From: Bacillota bacterium
GTDB taxonomy: Bacteria > Bacillota > Clostridia > Lachnospirales > Lachnospiraceae
Assembly (NCBI GenBank): GCA_023387655.1
Contig: JAEWHR010000179.1
Coordinates: 1 to 21,861, forward strand
Reading direction: 5' to 3'
Length of the DNA stretch: 21,861 bases
Both the position numbers and the translations under genes were made by a program. The notes beneath the pieces were generated by a model. That model made no database searches. It saw only the letters and a program-made list of their open reading frames with translations, and was not told where the DNA came from. Of this stretch, positions 7,901-16,308 are shown one piece after another (positions within the stretch are counted from its first letter, which is position 1; each line of letters starts with the position of its first letter).

Positions 7901-8707
7901 TTATTTTAACGAACAATCTAGTGTATTTAGTATCTCACAATATAATTCAATGTTAATTAGATCTGAACTATATAGTCCAAAATCAGAAGCTTTTAGTTTA
8001 TTTCTACATTTTGTTATACTGTTATCCACAGAAATTACATTTTCTGCAACTTCTTTTGTCTGTAAACTATAATTTATCCCATTCAAATCAGTATAAACAT
8101 ACTCATTACTCAACATCTTACTTTCTATTTTAGAATCAGGAATTCTTTCTTTTGAATATAATATTTTATTCCGCTCCTTGATTAATGTGGAAGCTTCATC
8201 ACAAATAGAATTGATTTTTTCATTTGGAACAGGATATCTTCCAGTATAATCTCCAGAGCACCAATATGTTTCATTTATTTCATCATATGACAAAAAGAAA
8301 ATCCATTGTTCACCTTTGTTCATTGGTGTCATCTCACTAAATGTAATCAACTTATCTTGATTTTCATCGATACCATATCTCTGTGATATTTTAATGGTTT
8401 TCTCATCCGTATTTCCTTTCAATACTTTTTCTACAGATATGGAATTACAAGATGTTATATCAGTAATAATATTCTTATTGAATACATCACTAAAAGAATA
8501 TTCTATCAATTGTTCTGTGTTTTTACAATATTCACCTATGATTACCAAATCTGAAGCATTCATCAATTCTGTTAAATTATTATAAATTATCCTATCGCCT
8601 TCCACATGAATAACCTCAATATCATGTATCTTGTTATTTCGTTGAATAGCATAACCAGCAGTACACAATATCATTATGGTAATGATAACTCCAAAAATTT
8701 TCTTCAT
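7901..8707 (-). CDS. Membrane-anchored or secreted protein coupled to the metalloprotease
   Basis: A 268-residue protein with an N-terminal signal or anchor (MKKIFGVIITIMILCTAGYA). The body has NASDLVIIGEYCKN, ISVEKVLKGNTDEKTIKISQ and GEQWIFFLSYDE followed by a WCSGDYTGRYPV segment. That order (a protein secreted as a risk-of-cargo sensor is not implied; only the strand pattern is seen) resembles a loosely defined group of exported beta proteins with a conserved VxxVLKG core, whose function I do not know. The ATG at 8707 lies two bases after the protease TAA, and its ribosome site GGGGGAA lies inside the last protease codons, so translation is coupled. The upstream ATG at 8722 overlaps that site and is rejected. 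A partner, substrate or inhibitor role for the protease is only inference. Confidence 0.75.
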   Translation of the reverse strand: MKKIFGVIITIMILCTAGYAIQRNNKIHDIEVIHVEGDRIIYNNLTELMNASDLVIIGEYCKNTEQLIEYSFSDVFNKNIITDITSCNSISVEKVLKGNTDEKTIKISQRYGIDENQDKLITFSEMTPMNKGEQWIFFLSYDEINETYWCSGDYTGRYPVPNEKINSICDEASTLIKERNKILYSKERIPDSKIESKMLSNEYVYTDLNGINYSLQTKEVAENVISVDNSITKCRNKLKASDFGLYSSDLINIELYCEILNTLDCSLK

Positions 8708-8709
8708 TC

Positions 8710-9366
8710 TTAATTCCCCCATTTAGCTTTTAAATTATCTATATCGTGTGAAGCCACGGTTGATGCTACACTTGTTGAATTAGGATATCCCTGATTCATT
8801 ACTGCACATGGCAATCCACCATAAATATGGTTACTAACAGAAGAATCATTAAGAGGATGAGCTAATTTCAAAGCATGCCCTACTTCATGAATAAATGTTT
8901 TTGTAGCTGCTGTTGTTGGATTAGAGGCACCCGAAAAGGCATTCGAATTAGTATTCATATAAATTGTCACTTTTCCGAAATTACCTGTCAGTGTAGTTAT
9001 ATTTCCATTAGAATCATAAGGTACAGTTTCGCCAAGTGTTCCATCAGTATATACCTTACCTATAACTGAATAAAACCCTAAAGATGGCATTCCTGGTGAA
9101 ATAATGGCAATACCTATACTTACATTACTGCTAATATTACCCCAATCAAAAGCGCCGGAATATACAGATTAAGTAAATAGCGTTGTTTGCGCTGAAGATT
9201 CAACTTGAAACTTCAGATTTTTTTGATTATAAGGTGCTGATGTAGTATATGTGCCGCCATAATAATCACCAAAGTGAGCATATACATTTGTATATATTAC
9301 ACAACTCATTATCACTATTAATGATGCTACAGATGCAATAAAACGTATTATCTTTTTTTTAAGCAT
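8710..9366 (-). pseudogene. Secreted zincin-type metalloprotease interrupted by an in-frame TAA
   Basis: One reading frame of 218 codons from ATG 9366 to the stop at 8710, broken by a TAA at 9169-9171 (codon 66). The first part has a clear signal peptide (MLKKKIIRFI to about VYA at residue 30). After the stop the same frame continues with SVYSGAFDWGNISS, then the zinc motif HEVGHALKLAH (His160, Glu161, His164, His170) and a possible Met-turn CAVMNQG (Met190). This is the HExxHxxxxxH layout of metzincins such as matrixins, with Lys in place of the usual Gly. No convincing internal start or ribosome site explains the downstream part as a separate gene, and it would lack an export signal. Because 152 codons after the stop are undamaged, the lesion looks recent, or may be a sequence error or read-through. 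The start has AAAGGA upstream. Confidence 0.8.
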
Positions 9367-10037
9367 AGATGTATTATCCTTTCATTCATTATTATGTGGT
9401 TATTTCAACTTATTTATCATTAGCGCCAGAAATTTCAGAAATTTTACGCTACTTTCTCAACCGTTTTCTACTTGGCTATCTATAATTCGTATATTTTTGT
9501 ATAATCCTAAGTGTACACTGGCTATAACTTGTCTTAAAAGTCCTTTTTCTGAAAATACTGTTCACCGACAACCTTATTACTGTAAAAAGTAGTGGCTTTT
9601 ACAGATTTCTCTGGAATTGTCGCAATTCATTCAAATATTTTTTTAATTATGTACAATAGACTACATCAATAGCGTACTTAAATGCAAACAACTAAGTACA
9701 ACACTGATACATCATTTATAAACTTGACTATCACCCCCTTAGTCTCGCCTTATTAAGCATCCAAACAAATATATTTTGTTTAGAGCTTTATTGTAAAATA
9801 CATTTTTCCCCATGTCGATCTTATTTTACATTAATTCCCATAACAATCTTTTTCTCTCTTTTATAAGAAATTTATAGATATTCTATTTATTTTTTGTAAT
9901 TATTTAAACTAATTATACGTACTATCCCATTATATAGAGCATGAAAATTTGCTATGCAATTTCTCATAAAAAACGCTTTTGGAGCTGTATGTTTAATTAT
10001 TGAAATACGTGGTATGATTCAATACTAACGACAAACA
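9367..10037. other. Gene-free AT-rich intergenic region
   Basis: About 670 bases between the metalloprotease start and the valS terminator. I see no supported coding frame. Two simple inverted repeats are visible: CTGTAAAA at 9580-9587 with TTTTACAG at 9597-9604, and TGTAAAATA at 9792-9800 with TATTTTACA at 9822-9830. The promoter of the metalloprotease must lie near 9370-9450, but no clear -35/-10 pair stands out. Confidence 0.5.
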
Positions 10038-10070
10038 AAGGAGCAAAGCTTCCTTACGGCTTTACTCCTT
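10038..10070 (-). terminator. Rho-independent terminator of valS
   Basis: A 12-bp stem (10038-10049 with 10059-10070, one G-U type pair) and a short loop, followed on the minus strand by TGTTTGT, 50 bases past the valS stop codon. Confidence 0.75.
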
Positions 10071-10119
10071 CGCTTAAATAATATGAAATCACAACACTTA
10101 TGATATATACATATCCATG

Positions 10120-12798
10120 TTATTTCTGAAAATGCGCCAAACGCTCCTCTACCTGAGCCATCATAGAAGCATACTTCTCTAACTTCGCTCTCTCCTCCGC
10201 TAATTTCGCTTCTGGAGCTTTGTTTACGAAGTTTGGATTAGCAAGCATTCCATTCACACGCTTTAACTCACCTGCTAAACGGTCTTTTTCTTTGCTAAGA
10301 CGTTCGATTTCCTTCTCAATATCAACAAGGTCAGCAAATGGAATATAAATAGTAGCTGCTGCAGTAACAACGGAAACCGCATCGGAATCAATACCACTTT
10401 TATCGTTTTGAATAACGATTTCACTTGCATAACCTAAGGAAGCAAAGAATACTTTACTGTTAGCAAAGATTTCTCTAATCTTTTCGCTATCAGAAACTAC
10501 GATTACCTTAGCTTTTCTGCTTGGTGGTACATTCATTTCTGTACGAGCATTACGGATTGCCTTTACAGCCTCCTTGATAATCTCAACAGCTTCTTCTTCC
10601 TTCGCAAAGTTAAATTCTTCTTTATACTCTGGCCACTTGGAAATCATGATAGACTCATCTTCTGAGAGTCTTCCTTCCATTTCCTTTAAGGTGCAGAAGA
10701 TTTCTTCTGTGATAAATGGCATATACGGATGAAGTAACTTTAGCGCAGAGCTTAATACTGTTCTTAATGTATAGATTGCTGCAGTTTTTGTTTCCTTAGC
10801 ATCACCGTATAATCTTGGTTTTACCATCTCAATATACCAATCACAGAACTCTTCCCAGATGAAATCATAAACTTTCTGAGCTGCGATACCAATTTCAAAC
10901 TTTTCAAGATTTTCTGTTACATCCTTTGCTAAGGTATTTACCTTAGAAATAATCCACTTATCTGCATCCGTTAACGTAGACATATCCACAGATGTCACTT
11001 TAGAGTCCATACCAGCCTCTTCCATCTGCTGCATATTCATCATGATGAAACGGGAAGCGTTCCATACCTTATTGGCAAAGTTTCTTGCTGCTTCCACACG
11101 TTCATTATAGAATCGCATATCATTGCCCGGTGCATTTCCAGTGATTAGCATGAAACGAAGCGCATCTGCACCGTACTGGTCGATTATTTCTAGTGGATCT
11201 ATACCATTTCCAAGAGATTTACTCATCTTTCTACCTTGGGAGTCACGAACTAAACCATGGAATAATACTGTTTTAAATGGCTTTTCGTTCATATGCTCAT
11301 AACCGGAGAAAATCATACGGATAACCCAGAAGAAGATAATATCATAACCTGTTACTAAGACATCGGTTGGATAGAAATACTCTAAATCCTCTGTTTTATC
11401 TGGCCAACCAAGAGTTGAAAATGGCCATAATGCAGAACTAAACCAGGTATCAAGTGTATCAGGATCTTGAGTGAAGTGTTCATGCCCACATTCACAAGAA
11501 GTTGGTGCTGTCTTAGATACAACAACCTTTCCACACTTATCACAGTAATATGCTGGAATACGATGTCCCCACCACAACTGACGGCTGATACACCAGTCAC
11601 GAATGTTATCCGTCCAGTTAAAATATGTTTTCTCCATACGTTCTGGAACTAATTCGATTTCTTTATTCTTTACAGCCTCTACCGCAGGCTTTATTATCTC
11701 ATCCATCTTTACAAACCACTGTTGCTTAATTAATGGTTCAATGGTTGTGTTACAACGATCATGAGTACCTACATTATGAGAATAATCTTCAATCTTTACA
11801 AGTAAGCCCATCTCATCTAGTTCTTTTACAATTTGCTTTCTTGCCTCGTAACGATCCATACCTTCGAATTTTCCGCCATTTGCGTTGATGGTAGCATCAT
11901 CATTCATGATATTGATTTCCGGAAGGTTATGTCTCTTACCAACTTCGAAGTCGTTAGGGTCATGTGCTGGTGTAATTTTAACTACACCTGTACCAAAATC
12001 CTTTTCTACGTAGCTGTCACCGATGATTGGAATCTCACGATTAACAAAAGGAAGTTTTACCTTTTTGCCAATGAGGTGCATGTAACGTTCATCTTCTGGA
12101 TGAACCGCAACTGCGGTATCACCAAGCATCGTCTCAGGTCTCGTAGTTGCAAAGCAAAGATACTCATCCGTACCTACAACCGGATATTTGATATACCAAA
12201 AATGTCCTGCCTGATCTTCATGCTCAACCTCAGCATCTGAAATCGAAGTATGGCAAACCGGACACCAGTTAATGATACGGGAACCTTTATAAATCATTCC
12301 CTTCTCATACATCTTTACGAATACTTCTTCTACGGCCTTGGAGCAGCCTTCGTCCATCGTAAATCTTTCTCTATCCCAGTCACAAGAGGTTCCTAATTTC
12401 TTAAGCTGTCCGATGATACGTCCACCGTATTCCTCTTTCCATTCCCATGCTCTCTTTAAGAATCCCTCACGGCCAAGCTCGTCTTTATCGATGCCTTCCT
12501 TCTTTAATGCCTCGATAATCTTAACTTCTGTTGCAATGGAAGCATGGTCTGTACCTGGTTGCCAAAGTGCATTATACCCCTGCATTCTCTTGAAACGAAT
12601 CAAAATATCCTGCATCGTATTATCCAGTGCATGACCCATATGAAGCTGACCAGTGATGTTTGGTGGTGGAATCACAATGGTAAATGGTTTCTTGGTCTTA
12701 TCAACTTCGGCATGGAAATATTTTTTCTCCAGCCATTTCTCATACAATCTGCCTTCTATGTCCTTTGGATCATAGGTTTTTGCTAACTCTTTTTGCAT
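10120..12798 (-). CDS. valS: Valine--tRNA ligase (ValRS)
   Basis: Class I aminoacyl-tRNA synthetase of 892 residues that charges tRNA-Val with valine and edits misacylated threonine. The HIGH-type motif is PPPNITGQLHMGHA (HMGH at 53-56) and the KMSKS loop is at 524-528. The editing-domain segment TTRPETMLGDTAVAVHP is present, as are cysteine pairs typical of zinc knuckles (WCPVC at about 178-182 and YYCDKCGK with CECGH at about 417-438). The anticodon-binding domain is followed by a C-terminal coiled coil (about 825-890) that contacts tRNA. The ATG at 12798 follows AAAGGAG and gives MQKELAKTYDPK; the frame is open 11 codons further upstream, but that extension is not typical. Expression is controlled by the upstream T-box leader. 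Confidence 0.98.
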   Translation of the reverse strand: MQKELAKTYDPKDIEGRLYEKWLEKKYFHAEVDKTKKPFTIVIPPPNITGQLHMGHALDNTMQDILIRFKRMQGYNALWQPGTDHASIATEVKIIEALKKEGIDKDELGREGFLKRAWEWKEEYGGRIIGQLKKLGTSCDWDRERFTMDEGCSKAVEEVFVKMYEKGMIYKGSRIINWCPVCHTSISDAEVEHEDQAGHFWYIKYPVVGTDEYLCFATTRPETMLGDTAVAVHPEDERYMHLIGKKVKLPFVNREIPIIGDSYVEKDFGTGVVKITPAHDPNDFEVGKRHNLPEINIMNDDATINANGGKFEGMDRYEARKQIVKELDEMGLLVKIEDYSHNVGTHDRCNTTIEPLIKQQWFVKMDEIIKPAVEAVKNKEIELVPERMEKTYFNWTDNIRDWCISRQLWWGHRIPAYYCDKCGKVVVSKTAPTSCECGHEHFTQDPDTLDTWFSSALWPFSTLGWPDKTEDLEYFYPTDVLVTGYDIIFFWVIRMIFSGYEHMNEKPFKTVLFHGLVRDSQGRKMSKSLGNGIDPLEIIDQYGADALRFMLITGNAPGNDMRFYNERVEAARNFANKVWNASRFIMMNMQQMEEAGMDSKVTSVDMSTLTDADKWIISKVNTLAKDVTENLEKFEIGIAAQKVYDFIWEEFCDWYIEMVKPRLYGDAKETKTAAIYTLRTVLSSALKLLHPYMPFITEEIFCTLKEMEGRLSEDESIMISKWPEYKEEFNFAKEEEAVEIIKEAVKAIRNARTEMNVPPSRKAKVIVVSDSEKIREIFANSKVFFASLGYASEIVIQNDKSGIDSDAVSVVTAAATIYIPFADLVDIEKEIERLSKEKDRLAGELKRVNGMLANPNFVNKAPEAKLAEERAKLEKYASMMAQVEERLAHFQK

Positions 12799-12960
12799 AA
12801 GAATCTCCTTTCTTATCTTAAAATAATTCAACTGAATTTCAGAATAAATTAAATTTTTACTTAAAATAAATATCTTTAAAAATACTCAATAAACTATCAT
12901 CTGGTTATTTCATATATAAAATGTTCCTAATGCTTCTGCAACGCAATCTCCAATAAATGA

Positions 12961-13061
12961 ACAAAGTGGATTCGCCACTTTAAGCTCCGCGAATCAACAA
13001 ATTCAGGGCAATGCCACTTTGTCGCGCCGAAGCGTCAGCGGAGTGCGCATCTCTCGGAGAG
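12961..13061. repeat. GC-rich palindromic element in the valS leader
   Basis: About 100 bases clearly richer in G+C than the surrounding DNA. ACAAAGTGG (12961-12969) can pair either with CCACTTT at 12975-12981 or with CCACTTTGT at 13014-13022. CTCCGC (12985-12990) is complementary to GCGGAG (13038-13043), and CTCTCGGAGAG (13051-13061) is self-complementary. The composition and nested palindromes look like a small dispersed, non-coding repeat inserted in the valS 5' untranslated region. Only one copy is in this window, so the repeat-family label is unproven. No ORF is seen. Confidence 0.5.
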
Positions 13062-13115
13062 TTTTTTTATTTAATAGGAGATTACTCGTGGGGTAATTTC
13101 CTATTAATTAAAAAA
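13062..13115. repeat. Long hairpin abutting the T-box terminator
   Basis: Arms 13071-13085 and 13093-13107 are complementary over 15 bases except one G/T position. The pairing extends outward through T and A runs at 13062-13069 and 13109-13115. On the minus strand the outer T run is the same T run that completes the T-box leader terminator, so the two structures share sequence. Confidence 0.6.
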
Positions 13116-13450
13116 GGTCCTTCGCCGATAAGGACGAAGGACCGTGGTACCACCTTAATTTGTGACCTAGAACTATTCTTAGCTTATCACTGATTGTGAC
13201 AAATAAAAATTTTCTAGTAATCACCTCTTTCGCATCTTCTAACAAAAACGCTCGTCTGTAACGGGACTTCCCGGCATTTCCTACACGCTTTTTAAAGTTT
13301 CAGAAACACTGTTCCGGAGCTACCTTCGATAAGCACTACTTGAAACAACCTCACAGCCAATGGATTGTTCTCTCTGACAAGGTTACTTATGTAATCCTCT
13401 CCATCACTACATTTATCCTATGAAATTACGACAATTTTTCAGGAAATTTA
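13110..13450 (-). promoter_or_regulatory. T-box leader (tRNA-Val sensing riboswitch) of valS
   Basis: Antitermination leader controlling valS. On the minus strand Stem I begins near 13412 with AGTGATGGAGAGGA, followed by CAGAGAG and a GGCTGTGAGG apical part. GAAGGTAGCTCCGGAAC follows, in which the GTA at 13321-13323 sits where the specifier codon is expected and reads valine. The T-box sequence AAGGTGGTACCACGG is at 13142-13156; its TGGT bulge would pair with the ACCA end of uncharged tRNA-Val. The terminator stem is 13116-13124 with 13135-13143, followed by TTTTTT. Low charging of tRNA-Val should favour the antiterminator and raise valS expression. The specifier assignment is from position in the sequence, without a folding calculation. 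Confidence 0.93.
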
Positions 13451-13460
13451 ACTATTTCTT

Positions 13461-13489
13461 ATCATATGCAAACTTCTCATAATTGTCAA
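13461..13489 (-). promoter_or_regulatory. Sigma-A promoter of the valS T-box transcript
   Basis: On the minus strand a perfect TTGACA (13484-13489) is separated by 17 bases from TATGAT (13461-13466). The predicted start near 13453 would place the full T-box leader in the transcript. Confidence 0.85.
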
Positions 13490-13496
13490 GGCTTTT

Positions 13497-13538
13497 TTCA
13501 GTTACACCAGTAAAATTTTCAGTATCACCAGTAAAATT
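13497..13538. repeat. Tandem 21-bp direct repeat upstream of the valS promoter
   Basis: Two adjacent 21-base copies (13497-13517 and 13518-13538), built on CACCAGTAAAATT, differ at only two positions. They end 7 bases upstream of the valS -35 on the minus strand. The 21-base period equals two helical turns, which would fit a protein site or curved upstream activating DNA. Confidence 0.7.
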
Positions 13539-13567
13539 TACTTCTGATTATTTTCTCTGAAAAATAA

Positions 13568-13933
13568 TTATTTTTTTGTTGGGACAATCTCTAACCAATA
13601 ACCATCTGGGTCTACAATAAAGTAAATGTGCATTGCAGGATTTTCATAAATTACACAATTCATCTCTTTATGTTTCTTCAAAGCTTCTTCATAATCATCC
13701 ACAACAAAAGCTAAATGAAATTCATTTTCTCCCAAGTTATAAGCTTCTTTTCGGTCATGAAGATAGGTTAACTCAAGGCTATGCTTAGTGCTTCCATCAC
13801 CTAGGTAAACTAATGTGAAATCTTTTGATTCATGTCTGCGTACTTCCTTTAGTCCAAGTGCTTCCTCATAGAATGCTAAGGATTTTTCTAAATCTAATAC
13901 GTTAAAATTATTATGTGCAAATTTAAAGTTCAT
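13568..13933 (-). CDS. Glyoxalase I / VOC family protein, GloA-like
   Basis: A 121-residue vicinal-oxygen-chelate protein. The four positions that bind metal in glyoxalase I are all present: His7, Glu54 (in HSLELTYLHD), His73 (in EFHLAF) and Glu115 (in DPDGYWLEIVP). The size and the C-terminal DPDGYWLE motif match bacterial lactoylglutathione lyases, which isomerise the hemithioacetal of methylglyoxal. Clostridia usually lack glutathione, so another thiol may be used, and the exact substrate is uncertain. The start has AAAAGGAG upstream. It stands alone between the valS control region and a low-complexity tract, with no clear terminator, so transcription may run toward the valS promoter. Confidence 0.85.
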   Translation of the reverse strand: MNFKFAHNNFNVLDLEKSLAFYEEALGLKEVRRHESKDFTLVYLGDGSTKHSLELTYLHDRKEAYNLGENEFHLAFVVDDYEEALKKHKEMNCVIYENPAMHIYFIVDPDGYWLEIVPTKK

Positions 13934-13950
13934 ATAATCTCCTTTTCATC

Positions 13951-14060
13951 TTTTATTTTATTTTATTATTTTATTTGATTCTATTATTTCTATATTTTAC
14001 TTTGATTTTGTATTTTGCTTTGATTATTTTATTTTGATTATATTAATTTGATTATTAATA
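13951..14060. repeat. Low-complexity T-rich tract
   Basis: About 110 bases made almost only of T and A with scattered G, containing degenerate repeats of TTTTATT and TTTTGATTA. It lies just upstream of the glyoxalase-like gene. No gene is seen in 13934-14201. Confidence 0.7.
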
Positions 14061-14201
14061 ATGGTAAAACCATAAATGTTAACAACTTGAATCTCTTGAA
14101 GATCGTAAATAATTAATATATCGACATAAATAAAACAACTTCCCAGGTATAATAAATTCAATTTTTAATTGTATCTTTTGATATTGATGGGCAACTGTAA
14201 T

Positions 14202-14924
14202 TTAACAGCACTCAAACACTTGCCCCGGTTCCACCACATCAAAAATCCTATCTCTGTAATCTTTTGAAACATCCATTTCTTTTAGTTTCTTAATTACTTC
14301 TGGTTTTTCCCAGTAGTGCATAGGAAATGCATTCATAACCTCTGCTTCACGCATAACATGGTCAAATCCAAGATAAAATCTTTCTTCCTGCCTTCCATCC
14401 AGTGGTAGAAATGCAAGATCAAGATGGCGCCCCTTTAGTTTCTTTATTTCTGTTAAGAAACGATTTGTCATGTCTTGGTATTCCTCTTCCGTTTCTCCTT
14501 TCCAGGTCCACCAATTCAAATCTCCTGCAAAGTATATCGTCTTACCAAACAAGGTTATAACAAAAGCTACTCCTTCATCTGTAGAGGTTAATGTTTCAAC
14601 CTTTATCTCTTCCGATATCTTATAAGTTTCATTCTTATGCATATATTGTATTTTATCTCTTGCTTCTTCTGGAATTTGAACTCGCTCCATACATTTTTCA
14701 TTCATTTTAATATCGTTTGATAATAAAAATGAAATATTCTTATACTCCTTAGCAAGATCAAATATTGTTTTACTGAAATGATCCGAATGCTTATGACTAG
14801 AAAAAACATAAATCTTCTTCTCGCTATCAAACTGAGGTAAGTCCCCCTTAAAATAGTCAAAAATTAATACAACATCCTCTTCTTCCACTGTAAAACAACT
14901 ATGATAAATATAGGTTACCTTCAT
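14202..14924 (-). CDS. MBL-fold metal-dependent hydrolase
   Basis: A 240-residue metallo-beta-lactamase-fold protein. The HxHxDH metal motif is HKHSDH (His44, His46, Asp48, His49). A later metal-ligand aspartate is probably the one in YFAGDLNWW, and a distal histidine lies in the FDHVMREAEVMNAFPMHYWE segment. The start YIYHSCFTVE is typical of UlaG-like or uncharacterised clostridial MBL proteins. The substrate cannot be told from sequence. GGAG lies just before the ATG. It is an isolated gene with no operon partner within 100 bases; 14925-15133 holds only AT-rich spacer and a short AAGAATG/CATTCTT hairpin. Confidence 0.85.
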   Translation of the reverse strand: MKVTYIYHSCFTVEEEDVVLIFDYFKGDLPQFDSEKKIYVFSSHKHSDHFSKTIFDLAKEYKNISFLLSNDIKMNEKCMERVQIPEEARDKIQYMHKNETYKISEEIKVETLTSTDEGVAFVITLFGKTIYFAGDLNWWTWKGETEEEYQDMTNRFLTEIKKLKGRHLDLAFLPLDGRQEERFYLGFDHVMREAEVMNAFPMHYWEKPEVIKKLKEMDVSKDYRDRIFDVVEPGQVFECC

Positions 14925-15133
14925 AATAACTCCAATCTGTGAGTATACGCATACATATCAATCAAGATAACTAATTACTCTTTTATATCTTAAATTTTAC
15001 TCATAAAAGAATGACTCCATCGTGACATTCTTAGAGCAATGTACTATTACTCGCACTTAACTCTCGTTGGTTACAACTATAATTCTAGTTTTATTATAAC
15101 TTGTGTCTGAATCAAAAAGCAAGTATATAAGAA

Positions 15134-15187
15134 AAGAGTTAAAGGGTAGTTCACAATAATTTTTCATTGTTCTACCGTTTAACTCTT
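15134..15187. terminator. Terminator downstream of spore photoproduct lyase
   Basis: Long inverted repeat with outer arms AAGAGTTAAA and TTTAACTCTT and an inner pair around GGTAG/CTACC and ACAAT/ATTGT, with small mismatches. On the minus strand it is followed by TTTTCTTAT and lies 27 bases past the splB stop. Confidence 0.75.
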
Positions 15188-15213
15188 ACTTTTTAACGAA
15201 ATCCCTATATTAT

Positions 15214-16236
15214 TTATATAATGTATAAAATCTTACTATTCGGAATCTTCCTTGTAATTTCCTCTGTAAAAAATAGCTCCATGTCTTTTAATTGCTCTTT
15301 GGTATATTTATATTTTCCGTATCCGAATTGACCATACTGAAATATCCTGTCTTCCTCTATCATAGGCAATCTGGTTTCCGGAAAAACCTCAAGAATTCTA
15401 TTCTTAGCTCTTAACGTATAACGATGGGATATTACTTCAAAAGTTAATTCATAATTTAGATTCTTAGGTAACTGTTCACCTAAATATTCAATAAGTTTGG
15501 TATACTCTTCCTTCCAATTCTCATACATAAAAACCGGAGCAATCAAAAATCCTACAGGATATCCATCTTTTGCCACTCTTGCCGCTGCCTCTATACGATG
15601 AATAGCCTTCGGTGTATGATGCTCATAATCACGGATTACCCTTTCTGTATTGATACTGAATCGAATCTCCGTATGCCCATTATGATTTAATTTAAGAAGA
15701 GAATCTACCTCAGTATACTTACTGACAAAACGAAATCTAGTCAGTTCTTGTGCTCCAAAAAATGTGATGCATTTCGAGAGAGCATTGGTATAATTTTCGA
15801 CTGGAATTGGATCTGAAGTTGCTGATCCTTCAAATATTGTTATCTCAGGTTCACGCTCCTTTGTATATTTTCTTGCCTGCTCTAAGATATCTTCAATATT
15901 TACATGTACTTTTACAAATGGTTTATCTCCTAGCTGTGTGTTTAAATAGCAATATTCACATTGTCCCATACAACCACTAACAATTGGCAATTGATAATGT
16001 GCAGAAGGTTTGCAGGTTTGAAACTTTAAACTCTTCTTAACTCCTACCACCAAAGTTTGTTTTCCTGTGCGATATTTCTCATATAAACCGTCACCAGGTA
16101 TGTGCATGCTAACACGATTTCCAGCTGTTTCATAAAGCTCTACCTTGGAATCATTTAAAAATCTTTGGTAAAGTTGTTGTCCTAAGGGATACTGTAACGC
16201 TTCTTTTTCAAAAATCACTCGTTCCGGTTGAAACAT
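15214..16236 (-). CDS. splB: Spore photoproduct lyase
   Basis: Radical SAM enzyme of 340 residues that reverts the 5-thyminyl-5,6-dihydrothymine spore photoproduct to two thymines during germination. The family cluster motif CMGQCEYCYL gives Cys89, Cys93 and Cys96, with Tyr95 and Tyr97 matching the tyrosines near the cluster in characterised enzymes. RFRFVSKYTEVD, RFSINTERVI and the C-terminal YGKYKY segment are also typical. The stretch FEGSATSDPIPVE matches the site of the catalytic cysteine of Bacillus SplB (where CTSD is seen), but here an alanine is present; Cys75, just before the cluster, or Cys156 may serve instead. It is monocistronic and fits with the sporulation genes elsewhere in the window. 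Confidence 0.95.
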   Translation of the reverse strand: MFQPERVIFEKEALQYPLGQQLYQRFLNDSKVELYETAGNRVSMHIPGDGLYEKYRTGKQTLVVGVKKSLKFQTCKPSAHYQLPIVSGCMGQCEYCYLNTQLGDKPFVKVHVNIEDILEQARKYTKEREPEITIFEGSATSDPIPVENYTNALSKCITFFGAQELTRFRFVSKYTEVDSLLKLNHNGHTEIRFSINTERVIRDYEHHTPKAIHRIEAAARVAKDGYPVGFLIAPVFMYENWKEEYTKLIEYLGEQLPKNLNYELTFEVISHRYTLRAKNRILEVFPETRLPMIEEDRIFQYGQFGYGKYKYTKEQLKDMELFFTEEITRKIPNSKILYII

Positions 16237-16308
16237 ATCATATTACCTACCTAATACCATTCTTAATCATTACAAATATATTCTCTGTAATGTAGTATCC
16301 GAGTTTTT

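Noticed and set aside
8875..9069. Plus-strand ORF within the metalloprotease
   Set aside because: It is antisense to a frame with a clear zinc motif and has no own signals.
9367..10037. Possible CRISPR, small RNA or phage remnant in the gene-free region
   Set aside because: There are no regular repeats and no promoter-terminator pair, only short AT-rich inverted repeats.
11833..12240. 135-codon plus-strand ORF inside valS
   Set aside because: It is a shadow of the valS coding frame on the opposite strand.
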